Assembly: GCF_042676065.1 (NCBI RefSeq)
Contig: NZ_JBHTJO010000001.1
Span: 124,001-188,000, forward strand
Direction of reading: 5' to 3'
DNA length: 64,000 nucleotides
Source: Methyloligella solikamskensis
GTDB taxonomy: Bacteria > Pseudomonadota > Alphaproteobacteria > Rhizobiales > Methyloligellaceae
The notes beneath the pieces were generated by a model. It ran no database searches. It was given only the letters and a program-made list of their open reading frames with translations, and was not told where the DNA came from. Position 1 is the first letter of the stretch. Each line of letters opens with the position of its first letter. Below are positions 8,649 through 17,308 of this stretch, in pieces. Made by a program: the position numbers and the translations under genes.

Positions 8649-9302
8649 CTACTCTGCGGCCACGCCCGTGCCGAGGGGGCAGGAGATTCCAGTGCCGCCG
8701 AGACCGCAATAGCCGTTCGGGTTCTTCGCCAGGTATTGCTGGTGATAGTCCTCGGCGAAGTAGAACTCCGGCGCGTCTTCGATCTCCGTCGTGATCTCGC
8801 CGAGCCCCTTCGCCTGCAGAGCCTTCTCATAGGCCTGCTTGGCGGCTTCGGCCGCGCGGCGCTGCTCATCCGAAAACACATAGATACCGGACCGGTACTG
8901 GGTGCCGATATCGTTCCCCTGGCGCATACCTTGGGTCGGATTGTGGGTCTCGAAGAAGGCCTTCAAAAGCGCCTCGTAGGAGATTTCGTCGGGATCGTAG
9001 ACAACCAGAACAGCCTCCGTATGGCCGGTGCGCCCACTGCAGACCTCCTCATAGGTCGGATTCGGGGTCGAGCCGGCGATATAGCCGACGGCCGTCACGT
9101 AGACGCCGGGAAGCTGCCAGAAGGCGCGCTCCGCCCCCCAGAAGCAGCCAAGAGCGAAGACCGCCTGTTCCAGATGCTCCGGATACGGGCCTTTCAGCTT
9201 GTGGCCCAGCACGTAATGCTTCTCAGCCGTGGGTATGGGCGCGTCGCGGCCGGGGAGCGCCTCTTCCGGGCTCGGGACGACCAGGGATTTCAAACCGAAC
9301 AT
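8649..9302 (-). CDS. msrA: peptide-methionine (S)-S-oxide reductase
   Basis: This is a 217-residue MsrA, which reduces methionine-S-sulfoxide in proteins with thioredoxin. The catalytic motif GCFWGAE is intact (about residue 52), followed by YIAGSTPNPTYEEVCSGRTGHTE, where the family has GY.GG...NPTY..VC.G.TGH.E. The C-terminal NPNGYCGLGGTGISCP holds the recycling cysteines. An N-terminal extension of about 45 residues (FGLKSLVVPSPEEALPGRDA) is normal for alphaproteobacterial forms. It appears monocistronic. Confidence 0.95.
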   Translation of the reverse strand: MFGLKSLVVPSPEEALPGRDAPIPTAEKHYVLGHKLKGPYPEHLEQAVFALGCFWGAERAFWQLPGVYVTAVGYIAGSTPNPTYEEVCSGRTGHTEAVLVVYDPDEISYEALLKAFFETHNPTQGMRQGNDIGTQYRSGIYVFSDEQRRAAEAAKQAYEKALQAKGLGEITTEIEDAPEFYFAEDYHQQYLAKNPNGYCGLGGTGISCPLGTGVAAE

Positions 9303-9338
9303 GACATCTCCTTTTCCCGCCCCGGACCGTTCGGGGGT

Positions 9339-9656
9339 CTAGTTGATGAAGACTTCGGTCCGTTCGCGCTTCTGGCCAAGCCAATAGAAGAGAATGCCGA
9401 GCACGCCGAAGATGGCCCAGGCGGGTAAGCCTAATATGGGAAGCGCGGCGCCCTCCCAAAAGCCTTCGCCCGCGGTCTCGGAAACCCAGCTTTGCGATGC
9501 GGCGAAGCTTTCCGGCGCCAGCTCCTGCCATTGCTGAGCGAGCGGCGTGATAACGATCTCACCGCCCGCGCCGAGGCTCTTGGTCCCGTCGACGACGAGC
9601 GCAACCATGGCGAAGAGCAGCAATATGACGCCGATTGCGCGCGAAAGACGGTGCAT
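9339..9656 (-). CDS. hypothetical two-helix membrane protein
   Basis: This 105-residue protein has two hydrophobic helices, about residues 6-25 (AIGVILLLFAMVALVVDG) and 74-92 (LPAWAIFGVLGILFYWLG), joined by about 45 polar residues that probably face the periplasm, and a short basic tail (QKRERTEVFIN). I do not recognise a family beyond small PetM-like or DUF-type inner-membrane proteins seen next to msrA in related bacteria. The ATG at 9656 opens the first helix; an upstream extension to 9734 has no membrane or family logic. It lies 36 nt upstream of msrA on the same strand, so co-transcription is plausible. Confidence 0.65.
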   Translation of the reverse strand: MHRLSRAIGVILLLFAMVALVVDGTKSLGAGGEIVITPLAQQWQELAPESFAASQSWVSETAGEGFWEGAALPILGLPAWAIFGVLGILFYWLGQKRERTEVFIN

Positions 9657-9871
9657 TGCGGAAAAGACTTTGTTTGTTGGCCCCGTCACATAAATACGGC
9701 GGGCCCCCGATTGGTTCAATTTCGAAGCGCGCAACTATCCTCATTCAATTGCACGTATGGGCCTTCACGCCGCTTGAACCGGAGAGGCGCTTCGCTATAG
9801 TGCGCGCCTTCATCCGGAGCGGCCTGATTGGTTTGCGGCGCTTCCTTCTCGAAAGGGCGTACGCTTTGCTT

Positions 9872-9913
9872 CGATGAAAATTAGGAGAGGTGGCCGAGTG
9901 GTCGAAGGCGCAC
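9872..9913 (+). pseudogene. 5' half of a tRNA-Ser with leader (truncated duplicate)
   Basis: These 42 bases match 9986-10027, the leader and 5' half of the intact tRNA-Ser, at 41 of 42 positions. The match ends abruptly inside the anticodon stem. It continues into a perfect hairpin (GCATATGGC-AAC-GCCATATGC, 9915-9935) instead of the rest of the tRNA. It cannot form a tRNA. The 215 nt before it (9657-9871) show no supported gene. Confidence 0.75.
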
Positions 9914-9997
9914 AGCATATGGCAACGCCATATGCGTCTTTAGAGAAGAGCGTGCGCTCATCTTCGACAACGCGGGGTACAGCTCCGACGAAAATTA

Positions 9998-10089
<92 letters not shown>

Positions 10090-10160
10090 TTCCGAATTGG
10101 CCATAAATCTAGATCTGCCTTCAGAGGCTGTGCGTTCGAACCCTCGATCTTGATTTGGAC

Positions 10161-10208
10161 GGCGTGGTATAGCCACGCCTATGGGTTCGAACCCCTCCCT
10201 CTCCACCA
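10161..10208 (+). pseudogene. 3' tRNA-Ser fragment (T-arm, acceptor, CCA) behind a hairpin
   Basis: From 10182 the sequence TGGGTTCGAACCCCTCCC runs on to a CTCTCC-A-CCA end and closely copies the T-arm, acceptor strand and CCA of the intact tRNA-Ser 120 nt upstream. It is preceded by a perfect hairpin, GGCGTGG-TATAG-CCACGCC (10161-10179), instead of a 5' half. It is the mirror situation of the 5' half at 9872. Confidence 0.65.
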
Positions 10209-10400
10209 TCCTGCTTCGCGCGAAAGCGCTATGCAGGATGCCCTCCGAAGCTTTAGCGAAGGAGGGCTGTTCTGTCTCACGCCAGTTCGCTTCGCTCACA
10301 GCTCCGATCGGCGGCCTGACCGGCCGGCGCCCAGTCAGGCTTGCGAGCGCTGAAGCGCTCGATTTCCTCATCTCAAGTGATTTCACTGCGCTCGCGGCGC
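10209..10400. other. palindrome-rich non-coding stretch after the tRNA cluster
   Basis: There is no supported gene here. Several short inverted repeats occur, for example GCCCTCC / GGAGGGC around 10230-10267, CAGTTCGC/GCTCACAG-like and GAGCGCT/AGCGCTC. The repeats resemble dispersed intergenic palindromes rather than coding sequence. Minus-strand frames across it translate tRNA and repeat sequence only. Confidence 0.5.
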
Positions 10401-11387
10401 CTACCGAGCGCTGCCATCCCAGACATGTCCCGGTTCGGCGGCGGGGAAGGTCTCTGGCGGGATTTGGTTTTCGGCCAGGGCTTTGATGAGCGCTTCGGCG
10501 GGGGCGTTGCGGCCTTCGTCGGTCAGCTTGAAGACGCCCCAGTGAATGCCGAGCGCCTGAGGCGCTCCGAGGTCGGTCATCATCTGGACGGCTTCGGCGG
10601 GGTTGGCGTGCTGGGGCTTCATGAACCAGCGCGGCTCATACGCCCCGATGGGCAAAAGCGCGAGGTCCGGCGGACCGATGCGCTGGCGGATCTCCTTGAA
10701 GAGGCTGCCGTCGCCATAGCCGGTATCGCCGGCGAAATAGACGGTCCTGTCGCGCCCGCGGATGGCATGGCCGCCCCATAGGGCCATGCGGATGTCGCCG
10801 ATGCCCCTCCGCGACCAATGCTGGGCGGGCAGGATGGTGATCTCGATCTCATCGCTGAGCCGAATGCTTTCCCACCAATCGCCGGTCCAGATGCGCGCTT
10901 TCGGAACGCGGCGCTTCATGATGGCGTCGTTGCCGAGGGGTGCCACGATCATTGGGTCGTCCCGCGCGACCAGCTTTCGCAACGTCGCAATGTCGAGATG
11001 ATCGTAGTGATTGTGGCTCAATAGGACGCCGTGGATCGGCGGCAAATCTTCGAAGGCGACGCCAGGCGCGCAGACCCGTCTTGGACCGGCGAAGGAGAAC
11101 GGGCTGCACCGGTCGGACCAGACTGGATCGGTCAGGATGTTCATGCCGTCGATTTGAACGAGCACCGTTGCGTGGCCGACGACCGTGGCCCTCAAGCCCG
11201 AGACCTTATGATCCGGAGCCGTCGTGCGGACCTCCACCTCGGCCGGCCACTTCACGCTTTCGGAATTGGTCTGCCAGCGCAGCACATCCCGCAGGGTCCT
11301 GTCCGGCGTTCGCGGCGCAGTATTGAAGAAGCGCACGCCGTCGAAATGGCCGTTGGCGGGGCCTGCGTAGTAGCGGTTTTTCGGCAT
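10401..11387 (-). CDS. MBL-fold metal-dependent hydrolase (NAPE-PLD / UlaG-like)
   Basis: This 328-residue metallo-beta-lactamase-fold hydrolase has the metal motif LSHNHYDHLD (HxHxDH), the strand VVGHATVLVQIDGMNILTDPVWS before it, a third ligand region PAQHWSRRG, VYFAGDTGYGD carrying the bridging Asp, and the C-terminal IHWGVFKLTDE. This order matches the NAPE-PLD-like and UlaG-like lipid or lactone hydrolases. An N-terminal KNRYYAGPANGHFDGVRFFN is characteristic of the bacterial NAPE-PLD-like group. Substrate is not predictable; phospholipid or small ester is most likely. No signal peptide is visible. The DUF1413 gene lies just upstream on the same strand. Confidence 0.85.
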   Translation of the reverse strand: MPKNRYYAGPANGHFDGVRFFNTAPRTPDRTLRDVLRWQTNSESVKWPAEVEVRTTAPDHKVSGLRATVVGHATVLVQIDGMNILTDPVWSDRCSPFSFAGPRRVCAPGVAFEDLPPIHGVLLSHNHYDHLDIATLRKLVARDDPMIVAPLGNDAIMKRRVPKARIWTGDWWESIRLSDEIEITILPAQHWSRRGIGDIRMALWGGHAIRGRDRTVYFAGDTGYGDGSLFKEIRQRIGPPDLALLPIGAYEPRWFMKPQHANPAEAVQMMTDLGAPQALGIHWGVFKLTDEGRNAPAEALIKALAENQIPPETFPAAEPGHVWDGSAR

Positions 11388-11419
11388 GACGGCGGACTCA
11401 GTCTCCCGGCGCGTGGACG

Positions 11420-11650
11420 CTATTTCCCCGCCCAGCGATAGACGCGGCCGCCGCCCTTCTTGCGGCCGGTGTCGGCGACGCCGGGCAGGCGGCCGGCGCG
11501 GACCGCATCGAGGAAGGCGTGGCCCAGGCGCACTCTGTCGCCGATATAGAGATCGTCCCAGCCGGGGCCATAAATTTCCGGAAAATGGAATTCACCGGCG
11601 GGACGCTTGGCGATGTGGGAGTGCAGCCGGGCGATATCCAGCTCTGGCAT
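11420..11650 (-). CDS. DUF1413 family small protein
   Basis: This 76-residue soluble protein carries the short DUF1413 pattern: FHFPEIYGPGWDDLYIGDR, then LGHAFLDAVRAGRLPGV and a closing RVYRWAGK. Members are unannotated small proteins, probably nucleic-acid or protein-binding adaptors. The ATG at 11650 is chosen because the conserved part starts within 20 residues; the frame is open upstream but that part runs antisense to the start of the divergent gene. It lies 32 nt upstream of the MBL hydrolase gene on the same strand, so the two may form an operon. Confidence 0.7.
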   Translation of the reverse strand: MPELDIARLHSHIAKRPAGEFHFPEIYGPGWDDLYIGDRVRLGHAFLDAVRAGRLPGVADTGRKKGGGRVYRWAGK

Positions 11651-11789
11651 GGTTACGTCCTTCTGTGGTCTCCGGCGGGCATTGGAAAACCTGCCATGCG
11701 GAAAATGGCAGACATCCATCGGATTTCGTTTCGCGTTGGTTGGTACCATGGCACGGTTCGGGCGTGAGCGCGGGGAGGCAAAACGCGGC

Positions 11790-12329
11790 ATGGCAGGTCT
11801 CAGGAACAGCATCATTGCGGGCATCGTGATTCTCGGCGCCGCCGCCCTGCTCTTCGTCTGGTGGGGGCGCGGCGATGACAGCCTCTTCTCATCGATCCCG
11901 GAAGCGAGCGAAAACTTGGCGGCCGCGGGCCCACCCCAGCTCAACTGCGTCTTCTACAAGTTCGTGGCGTCGCGGCCTCATCTGGAGTTCGTGTTCAACG
12001 TCGAAGACGAGGTGGGCCGCCCGCGCTTCGAGCAGCTTTACGTCTCGCTGTTCAACGGCCGGGAGCGAACGGTCGATGTGAAAGAGCCGCCCTATCCCGT
12101 TTGGCAGTTCGATCCTTCGACGGAGCCGAAGCGGCTCTATGCCGACATCGAGGTCAACGACACCTCACTCTCAGGCAAGCATAGCGAGCCCATCGTCATC
12201 GAGCTCTACAAGTACAATCCGGGGGCGAGCGGTCCGGGCTGGAAGGAAGCCAGCCTGAAAAGCGTTCACTATCAGAACCTGCCGGGGCAGTGCCGGCAGT
12301 CGGTCGCGACGGCGTCTTCCTCGGACTGA
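11790..12329 (+). CDS. hypothetical single-pass membrane protein
   Basis: This 179-residue protein has one N-terminal membrane helix (IIAGIVILGAAALLFVWWG) and a periplasmic or extracytoplasmic domain of about 150 residues. That domain contains alternating beta-type segments (LEFVFNVEDEVGRPRFEQLYV, PIVIELYKYNPG) and two Cys (LNCVFYKF and PGQCRQ), which might pair. I do not recognise a family. The ATG at 11790 follows GGGGAGG; a start at 11748 would add 14 basic residues and is also possible. The gene is divergent from the DUF1413 gene and convergent with the hydrolase at 12342. Confidence 0.65.
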   Translation: MAGLRNSIIAGIVILGAAALLFVWWGRGDDSLFSSIPEASENLAAAGPPQLNCVFYKFVASRPHLEFVFNVEDEVGRPRFEQLYVSLFNGRERTVDVKEPPYPVWQFDPSTEPKRLYADIEVNDTSLSGKHSEPIVIELYKYNPGASGPGWKEASLKSVHYQNLPGQCRQSVATASSSD

Positions 12330-12341
12330 GGGAGCGCGCCG

Positions 12342-13301
12342 TCAGTCGGCACTCTCGGGTTGCGATGTGCTTTCGTCCGCGCCGTCCTTGCCGAGCCAGC
12401 TCAGGATCGCCTGGGCCGTCACGTCGGGAAATTCCTCGTAGAAGGAAAGCTTGCCGCTGGAGAGCTCCAGCCCCTGCACGTTGTCGAGCGACGCCAGAAG
12501 CTGCATCTCGGCCTTGGATTTCCGTGGCGCATCGTGGGCGTAGAGCAGCAAGATGTTCTCGCCCGCCTTGCTCCCCGCGGTGAAGAAGCTCCGCTGATCG
12601 GGGAACGGGTCGAGCTCGCCGGCCACGAAGCGTAGCGATGCGTAGCGGGCGCCGGGCGCTTCCGTTACACGCCGCTTCTCCCACATGCGCTCTTCGGTCA
12701 GCCAGTCCGGATCGCGATAGACATGGCCGCGCGCCATCATGCCGATCACGGGTTTGTTGACGTTGAGGCGATAGACGCCCGCGCCGATCCCGGGCAGGTC
12801 GACGGCGCGGGCGAGGCTGCGGAATAGGCCCATGCGCTTGCCCGCCATAGTGGGGAGCGGCCCGCGCCATGTGGGTGAGAGCAGCGCCAGCTTGCCCAGG
12901 CTGCCGGACGCCTCGGCCGCCTGACCGATGGCATATCCGGCGCCATGGCCTGCCGCGATCGTAGCCGCCGGCTCGTATTCGGTGGCGAGGAAGCGCAGGA
13001 ATTTCCGGTAATGGGCCGGCCGCCAGTCCACCTTCGGCCGGGGCAGATCGCCGAAGCCCGGCCAGTCGACCGCAATGGTCGAAAAAGCCTCCCCGAGTTG
13101 CTGCTGCAGCCCCCAAAGCTCTCGCCTTGTGGAGATGGAGCTCAGCGCCGGCAGCATGAGCAGGGTCGGACCCTGGCCATAGCGGGTGAGGCCCAGTTCA
13201 AGCGGCTCGCCGTCCGCCTTCCACGCGATTCGTCCTTCGATTCCATCCATGGCCCCCGGTAACACGAAAAGATCATGGTCGGGATGTGGCAACAGCCGCA
13301 C
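12342..13301 (-). CDS. alpha/beta-hydrolase fold protein lacking the catalytic Ser and His
   Basis: This protein of about 319 residues has the alpha/beta-hydrolase layout: LLMLPALSSISTRRELWGLQ (oxyanion strand), FSTIAVDWPGFGDLPRP, a nucleophile elbow, a cap region and LRFVAGELDPFPDQ (acid). The elbow reads AAGHGAGYA, so the Ser of G-x-S-x-G is replaced by Gly, and the late His motif position reads GKLSFYEEFP with no His. It is therefore probably not a hydrolase, although the fold is kept. I prefer the GTG at 13301, behind GAGGAA; a TTG at 13316 and an ATG at 13250 are alternatives. The start overlaps the end of the upstream nitronate monooxygenase gene. Confidence 0.75.
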   Translation of the reverse strand: MRLLPHPDHDLFVLPGAMDGIEGRIAWKADGEPLELGLTRYGQGPTLLMLPALSSISTRRELWGLQQQLGEAFSTIAVDWPGFGDLPRPKVDWRPAHYRKFLRFLATEYEPAATIAAGHGAGYAIGQAAEASGSLGKLALLSPTWRGPLPTMAGKRMGLFRSLARAVDLPGIGAGVYRLNVNKPVIGMMARGHVYRDPDWLTEERMWEKRRVTEAPGARYASLRFVAGELDPFPDQRSFFTAGSKAGENILLLYAHDAPRKSKAEMQLLASLDNVQGLELSSGKLSFYEEFPDVTAQAILSWLGKDGADESTSQPESAD

Positions 13302-14355
13302 GCCATTCCTCGCCAAGGCGAGCGACCAGCGCGGCGGCCGGCATGGGCCGGGCGAGCGGCGCGCCCTGTCCGGCCCATTGCGGGCCGAAACCGGTCTCTC
13401 CGGCGGCTTTCGCTGCGGCGTTCAAGGCTTTCGCGGCGTCGTAGGCGATCGGATAGTCGGGGATGCCGTCTCCCAGCTTAGACGCCAGGACGGTGAAGTG
13501 ATTCGCAAGACAGCGGGCAGGACGGCCTGAGATGGACGCGATCATTTCGGTGCGATAGGCCGCGTCGCTCTGGAGGGCCTTCCGGTAGCCTTCGTCGGCG
13601 GCGGATTCCGGGCAGCCGATGAAGGCAGTGCCGAGCTGGGCGGCGACGGCACCGAGATCGAGTGCTGCTGCAATGCCCGCCCCATCCATGATGCCGCCCG
13701 CAGCAATCACGGGGATGGGCAACTTCTCCACCAGGAGGCGCGTCAGCGCGAAGGTGCCGAGCCTGGTGTCTTCCCGCTCCGGATCGAAGATGCCGCGATG
13801 CCCGCCGGCCTCGTAGCCCTGGGCCACAACGGCGTCCATGCCCGCGGCGACCGCGGCTTCGCCTTCGGCGAGATTGGTGGCGCTGGCGACGAGGATTGCG
13901 CCCGTCTTCTTGAGCGCTGCCACCTTCTCCGGCTGCGGCAGGCCGAGATGAAAGCTGATGACCGGCGGGCGCTGCTCCAGCAGCACATCGAGCATGGCCT
14001 CGTCGATCAGGAAGCTCGTATTGATTTCCCGCAAGGCTGCCGGCGGTTCGGAACCGAAACTTTCGAAGGACGGGCGCAACCGGTCCAGCCAGGCGGATTC
14101 GCGCGCCGGATTTGGCGTGGCGGGACGATGACAGAAGAGATTGACGTTGAAGGGCCGGTTGGACGCGGCACGGATGGCCACGATCATCTCCTTCGCGCCA
14201 TCGGGGCCCGCGCTCGCCAGCCCGACCGACCCCAGCCCACCAGATTCGGACACGGCGGCCGCCATTTTCGGGGTGGCGGTGCCCGCCATGGGCGCCTGAA
14301 AGATGGGAAACTTGAGACCGAGCCGGCTCAGGAGATCGTGCATGGCGGGGAGCAT
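13273..14355 (-). CDS. nitronate monooxygenase (2-nitropropane dioxygenase family)
   Basis: This is a 360-residue FMN-dependent TIM-barrel oxidoreductase. Family marks are the N-terminal FPIFQAPMAGTATPKMAAAV, GGLGSVG, the FMN-binding GYEAGGHRG and IPVIAAGGIMDGAGIAAALD, followed by GAVAAQLGTAFIGCPES. These enzymes oxidise alkyl nitronates or propionate-3-nitronate with oxygen, in the cytoplasm. Length is normal. The downstream hydrolase-fold gene overlaps its 3' end, so the two are probably co-transcribed, though no pathway link is evident. Confidence 0.9.
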   Translation of the reverse strand: MLPAMHDLLSRLGLKFPIFQAPMAGTATPKMAAAVSESGGLGSVGLASAGPDGAKEMIVAIRAASNRPFNVNLFCHRPATPNPARESAWLDRLRPSFESFGSEPPAALREINTSFLIDEAMLDVLLEQRPPVISFHLGLPQPEKVAALKKTGAILVASATNLAEGEAAVAAGMDAVVAQGYEAGGHRGIFDPEREDTRLGTFALTRLLVEKLPIPVIAAGGIMDGAGIAAALDLGAVAAQLGTAFIGCPESAADEGYRKALQSDAAYRTEMIASISGRPARCLANHFTVLASKLGDGIPDYPIAYDAAKALNAAAKAAGETGFGPQWAGQGAPLARPMPAAALVARLGEEWRAAVATSRP

Positions 14356-14569
14356 AGCTTCGCGGCCTCATGGGAGACAGGTACAGGTTTGCGGAATCCT
14401 GGGGGGCGCCGGAATTTCCATCCCTTCGCACCTCTGGAGTCTGGCTTCAGGAGCCTCTCAAATCCCAAACAATTGATGGTGGGTGATTTACCAGCGGTAG
14501 AGACTCCCTCCTTACAACCTGTTGGTTAATTTGACGCGCCCGCAAGGAGCGTCTTTCAGGATTTCGTCG

Positions 14570-16828
14570 ATGAGAAAGACCGCTCGGGTGCAGCCGAAGC
14601 CTGGGATGCTCAGAACGAGCTTGCGCAACAAGATCGTCCTCATGGCGCTCGGCATTGCGATGCTCGCCTCGGTGGCCATGGGCGTGGCCACCTATCGCCG
14701 GTCGGCCAACCTGGCGGAGGATCTCGGCGCGGCCAAGCTCGCGGGCGAGACCAAGCTGGTCGCCGAGAAGCTGTCGGAATCCCTGCGCAACATGCAGGCC
14801 GACACATCGATCCTCTCCCTGACCCCGCCGATCGAAGGGATCATCCGCGCCGGGCGCTCCGGCGGGGTGGATCCGCTCGACGGATCGAAGCTAGAGACCT
14901 GGAAGGCGCGGCTGGCGACCATCTTCTCCTCGATGCTCCAGGTGCGTCCCGCCTATTCCCAGATCCGCTTCATCGGCATGGCGAACGGCGCCCGGGAGAT
15001 CGTGCGGGTGAACCGCCGGCCCGACGAGTTCGAAGTGGTCGAGGAAGACAAGCTCCAGACCAAGGGGCACCGGCCCTTCGTCAAGCTGGGCCTCACCTTG
15101 TCGCCCGGCGAATGGAGCTTCTCGGACGTCACGATCCGTTGGGATTTCGGCCGGGAGGAAGAGGATGGCCGGCCCAACATCCGCGGGCTCTATCCGATCT
15201 TCGACAAGGACGGGGAGCGGTTCGGCGTCATCGTCATCAATGCCGATTACGAAATCCTGATGCGGGAGGCACTCAAAGCGGCGCAGCCCACTAGCTACAC
15301 GATCGTTGCGAACTCCGTGGGCGACTACATCGTCTACGATCCCGAGCGCGGCCCGAGCGATCTCTACTTCCACTTCGATCCGGGCTACGCGAAACCGGTA
15401 GCGCTCGCCGCCGATGCAGTGGCGGACGAGCGCGGGCTGATCCGCGACGGCAACTACGCCTTCTTCGGTGCGCAGACGGTGATCGACCTGGCGCGCAAGA
15501 ACCTCGTCCTCGATGTGCTCACCCGTGTCTCCAAGACAGAACTTTTGGCGCCCGCCTACGCGGCAAACCGCGACAGCATCCTGTTGGGCCTTGCGCTGTT
15601 GTTGATCACATGCACCGCAGCGTTCTGGCTCGCTCGTCGCCTGACCCAGCCTCTGGAGGAGATGACCGAGGAGGTCGAGAGGTTCGGAGAAGGCAGGACG
15701 GATCTGCGCCTTCCCGTACGCCAGCCCGATGAGATCGGCGCCCTGGCCCGCGCCTTCCAGGATATGACTGGCGAGCTGGTCGAGAGCGAGGCAAAGATCC
15801 GCGCCATCATCGACAATGTCGCCGACGGCCTCGTCGTGACGGACGAGAACGGCAAGATCGAAATGTCGAACCCGGCCTGCAAGGCCCTGTTCGGCTATTC
15901 CGGACAGCGCATAACCGGTCGTGACGTGGCCGAGTTGCTCCCCGGCGGCCTGCAGAGACGGGCCGGCCGTATGGCGGTCGAGGTTCCGGCGCGACGGGAC
16001 GATGGATCGACCTTCGAAGCGGAGCTCTCGGTGAGCAAGCTGCGGGTGAAGGACCGCGAGCTTTATTGCGGCATCGTGCGCGACGTCAGCGAACGCAAGA
16101 AGGTGGAGAGGATGAAGAACGAGTTCGTCTCCACCGTGAACCACGAGCTGCGCACCCCACTCACCTCTATCGCGGGGTCGTTGAGCCTTCTGCAGGTGAA
16201 GGCGGCCGGGAAGCTGGATGAAAAGAGCGCACGGCTGATCGAGTTGGCCCAGACGGGGGCGGAGCGTTTGAGTCGTCTCGTGAACGACATTCTGGATGTC
16301 GAGAAGATCCAGGCCGGCAAGCTCGACTACCGTATGGAGGAAATCGACCTGGTCACGCTCGTGCCGGAGGTGGTCGCCCGGGCGGAGCCGCTCGCGGACC
16401 GCCATTCCGTCCACTTCACCTTTGAGAGCACGCTGGAGAGCGCGATTGTCGAAGCCGATGCGGACCGTTTCGAGCAGGCGATGGTGAACCTTCTCTCCAA
16501 TGCCGCAAAATACACCAACCCCGGCGATGCGGTGGACGTTCGGATCCACCAATGCGCGCCGGGACGGGTCTCCGTCTCTGTCACCGATCACGGACCAGGC
16601 ATCCCGAAGGAGTTCGAGAAGGACGTGTTTGAGCGGTTCACCCGGGCGGACACCTCGGGCGCTCAGAAGAAGGGCAGCAGCGGTCTCGGGCTTTACATCA
16701 CCAAGACCCTGGTCGATGCCTTCGGCGGCAGGATCAGCTTCACCACGGAAGAGGGCAAAGGCACCACGTTCGATGTCCGGCTTCCCCTCATCGAGGCCTC
16801 AGCCATGGAGGAACGGAGAAGTGCCTGA
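14570..16828 (+). CDS. membrane sensor histidine kinase (Cache-HAMP-PAS-HisKA-HATPase)
   Basis: The protein is about 752 residues. One membrane helix near the N-terminus (IVLMALGIAMLASVAMGVATY), a periplasmic sensor domain of about 300 residues with dCache-like features (AYSQIRFIGMANGAREIVRV, FGVIVINADYEILM), a second helix (ILLGLALLLITCTAAFWLA), HAMP (QPLEEMTEEVERFGEGRTDL), PAS (IRAIIDNVADGLVVTDENGK), HisKA with phospho-acceptor His in NHELRTPLTS, and HATPase with N-box NLLSNAAKYT and G-boxes DHGPGIP and GSSGLGLYI. The ligand is unknown. It overlaps the response-regulator gene by 8 nt, so the two form one signalling pair. The ATG at 14570 is the likeliest start; 14606 is possible. Confidence 0.88.
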   Translation: MRKTARVQPKPGMLRTSLRNKIVLMALGIAMLASVAMGVATYRRSANLAEDLGAAKLAGETKLVAEKLSESLRNMQADTSILSLTPPIEGIIRAGRSGGVDPLDGSKLETWKARLATIFSSMLQVRPAYSQIRFIGMANGAREIVRVNRRPDEFEVVEEDKLQTKGHRPFVKLGLTLSPGEWSFSDVTIRWDFGREEEDGRPNIRGLYPIFDKDGERFGVIVINADYEILMREALKAAQPTSYTIVANSVGDYIVYDPERGPSDLYFHFDPGYAKPVALAADAVADERGLIRDGNYAFFGAQTVIDLARKNLVLDVLTRVSKTELLAPAYAANRDSILLGLALLLITCTAAFWLARRLTQPLEEMTEEVERFGEGRTDLRLPVRQPDEIGALARAFQDMTGELVESEAKIRAIIDNVADGLVVTDENGKIEMSNPACKALFGYSGQRITGRDVAELLPGGLQRRAGRMAVEVPARRDDGSTFEAELSVSKLRVKDRELYCGIVRDVSERKKVERMKNEFVSTVNHELRTPLTSIAGSLSLLQVKAAGKLDEKSARLIELAQTGAERLSRLVNDILDVEKIQAGKLDYRMEEIDLVTLVPEVVARAEPLADRHSVHFTFESTLESAIVEADADRFEQAMVNLLSNAAKYTNPGDAVDVRIHQCAPGRVSVSVTDHGPGIPKEFEKDVFERFTRADTSGAQKKGSSGLGLYITKTLVDAFGGRISFTTEEGKGTTFDVRLPLIEASAMEERRSA

Positions 16829-17237
16829 GGAACTGAAGCGCATTCTTTATCTCGAGGATGTCGGGGAGATCGCCGAGATCGGCTTGATGGCTCTGGAAGA
16901 CCTGGGCGGCTTCTTGGTGAAGCATTGCGCCACGGGACAGGAGGCGATCGATAGCTTCGCCACGTTCAAGCCGCAGCTCTGCCTGTTCGACGTCATGCTG
17001 CCGGACATCAGCGGGCTGGAGGTGCTGGAGGTCATCCGCGCCATGCCCGAAGGGGCGGACGTGCCCGTGGTCTTCATGACCGCCAAGGCGCAATCTCATG
17101 AGCAGGAGCATTACCGGGAATGCGGGGTGATGGAGGTGATCGTGAAGCCGTTCAACCCGCTGCAGCTCAGCGACCACGTGCGATCGATCTGGGCAGCCCA
17201 TCAGGCAAACCAAAACCCCACCGCTCTAAGCGCCTAG
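16821..17237 (+). CDS. single-domain response regulator
   Basis: This is a 138-residue CheY-like receiver with no output domain. It shows the acidic pocket in LYLEDVGEIAEI, the phospho-acceptor Asp in LCLFDVMLPDISG, the switch Thr in VVFMTAKAQ, and the Lys in VIVKPFNP. The GTG start at 16821 lies inside the 3' end of the kinase gene (8-nt overlap), implying coupled translation. Acting alone, it presumably passes phosphate to, or regulates, another protein by contact. A strong inverted repeat follows the stop. Confidence 0.9.
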   Translation: MPEELKRILYLEDVGEIAEIGLMALEDLGGFLVKHCATGQEAIDSFATFKPQLCLFDVMLPDISGLEVLEVIRAMPEGADVPVVFMTAKAQSHEQEHYRECGVMEVIVKPFNPLQLSDHVRSIWAAHQANQNPTALSA

Positions 17238-17245
17238 CGCAGCGC

Positions 17246-17286
17246 CGGCCTCGAAGCGCTGCGCTTGGCACGCCGCTTCGAGGCCG
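17246..17286. terminator. bidirectional hairpin between convergent genes
   Basis: CGGCCTCGAAGCG (17246-17258) and CGCTTCGAGGCCG (17274-17286) are perfect 13-bp inverted copies. They lie between the stop of the response regulator and the stop of the convergent Ntn-hydrolase gene. There is no T-run, so folding or rho-assisted termination is inferred. Confidence 0.6.
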
Positions 17287-17308
17287 ACACGGCTTCAGCT
17301 TTCGGCGA

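Noticed and set aside
14891..16591. A 566-residue minus-strand frame
   Set aside because: Antisense to the histidine kinase, which has all its motifs.
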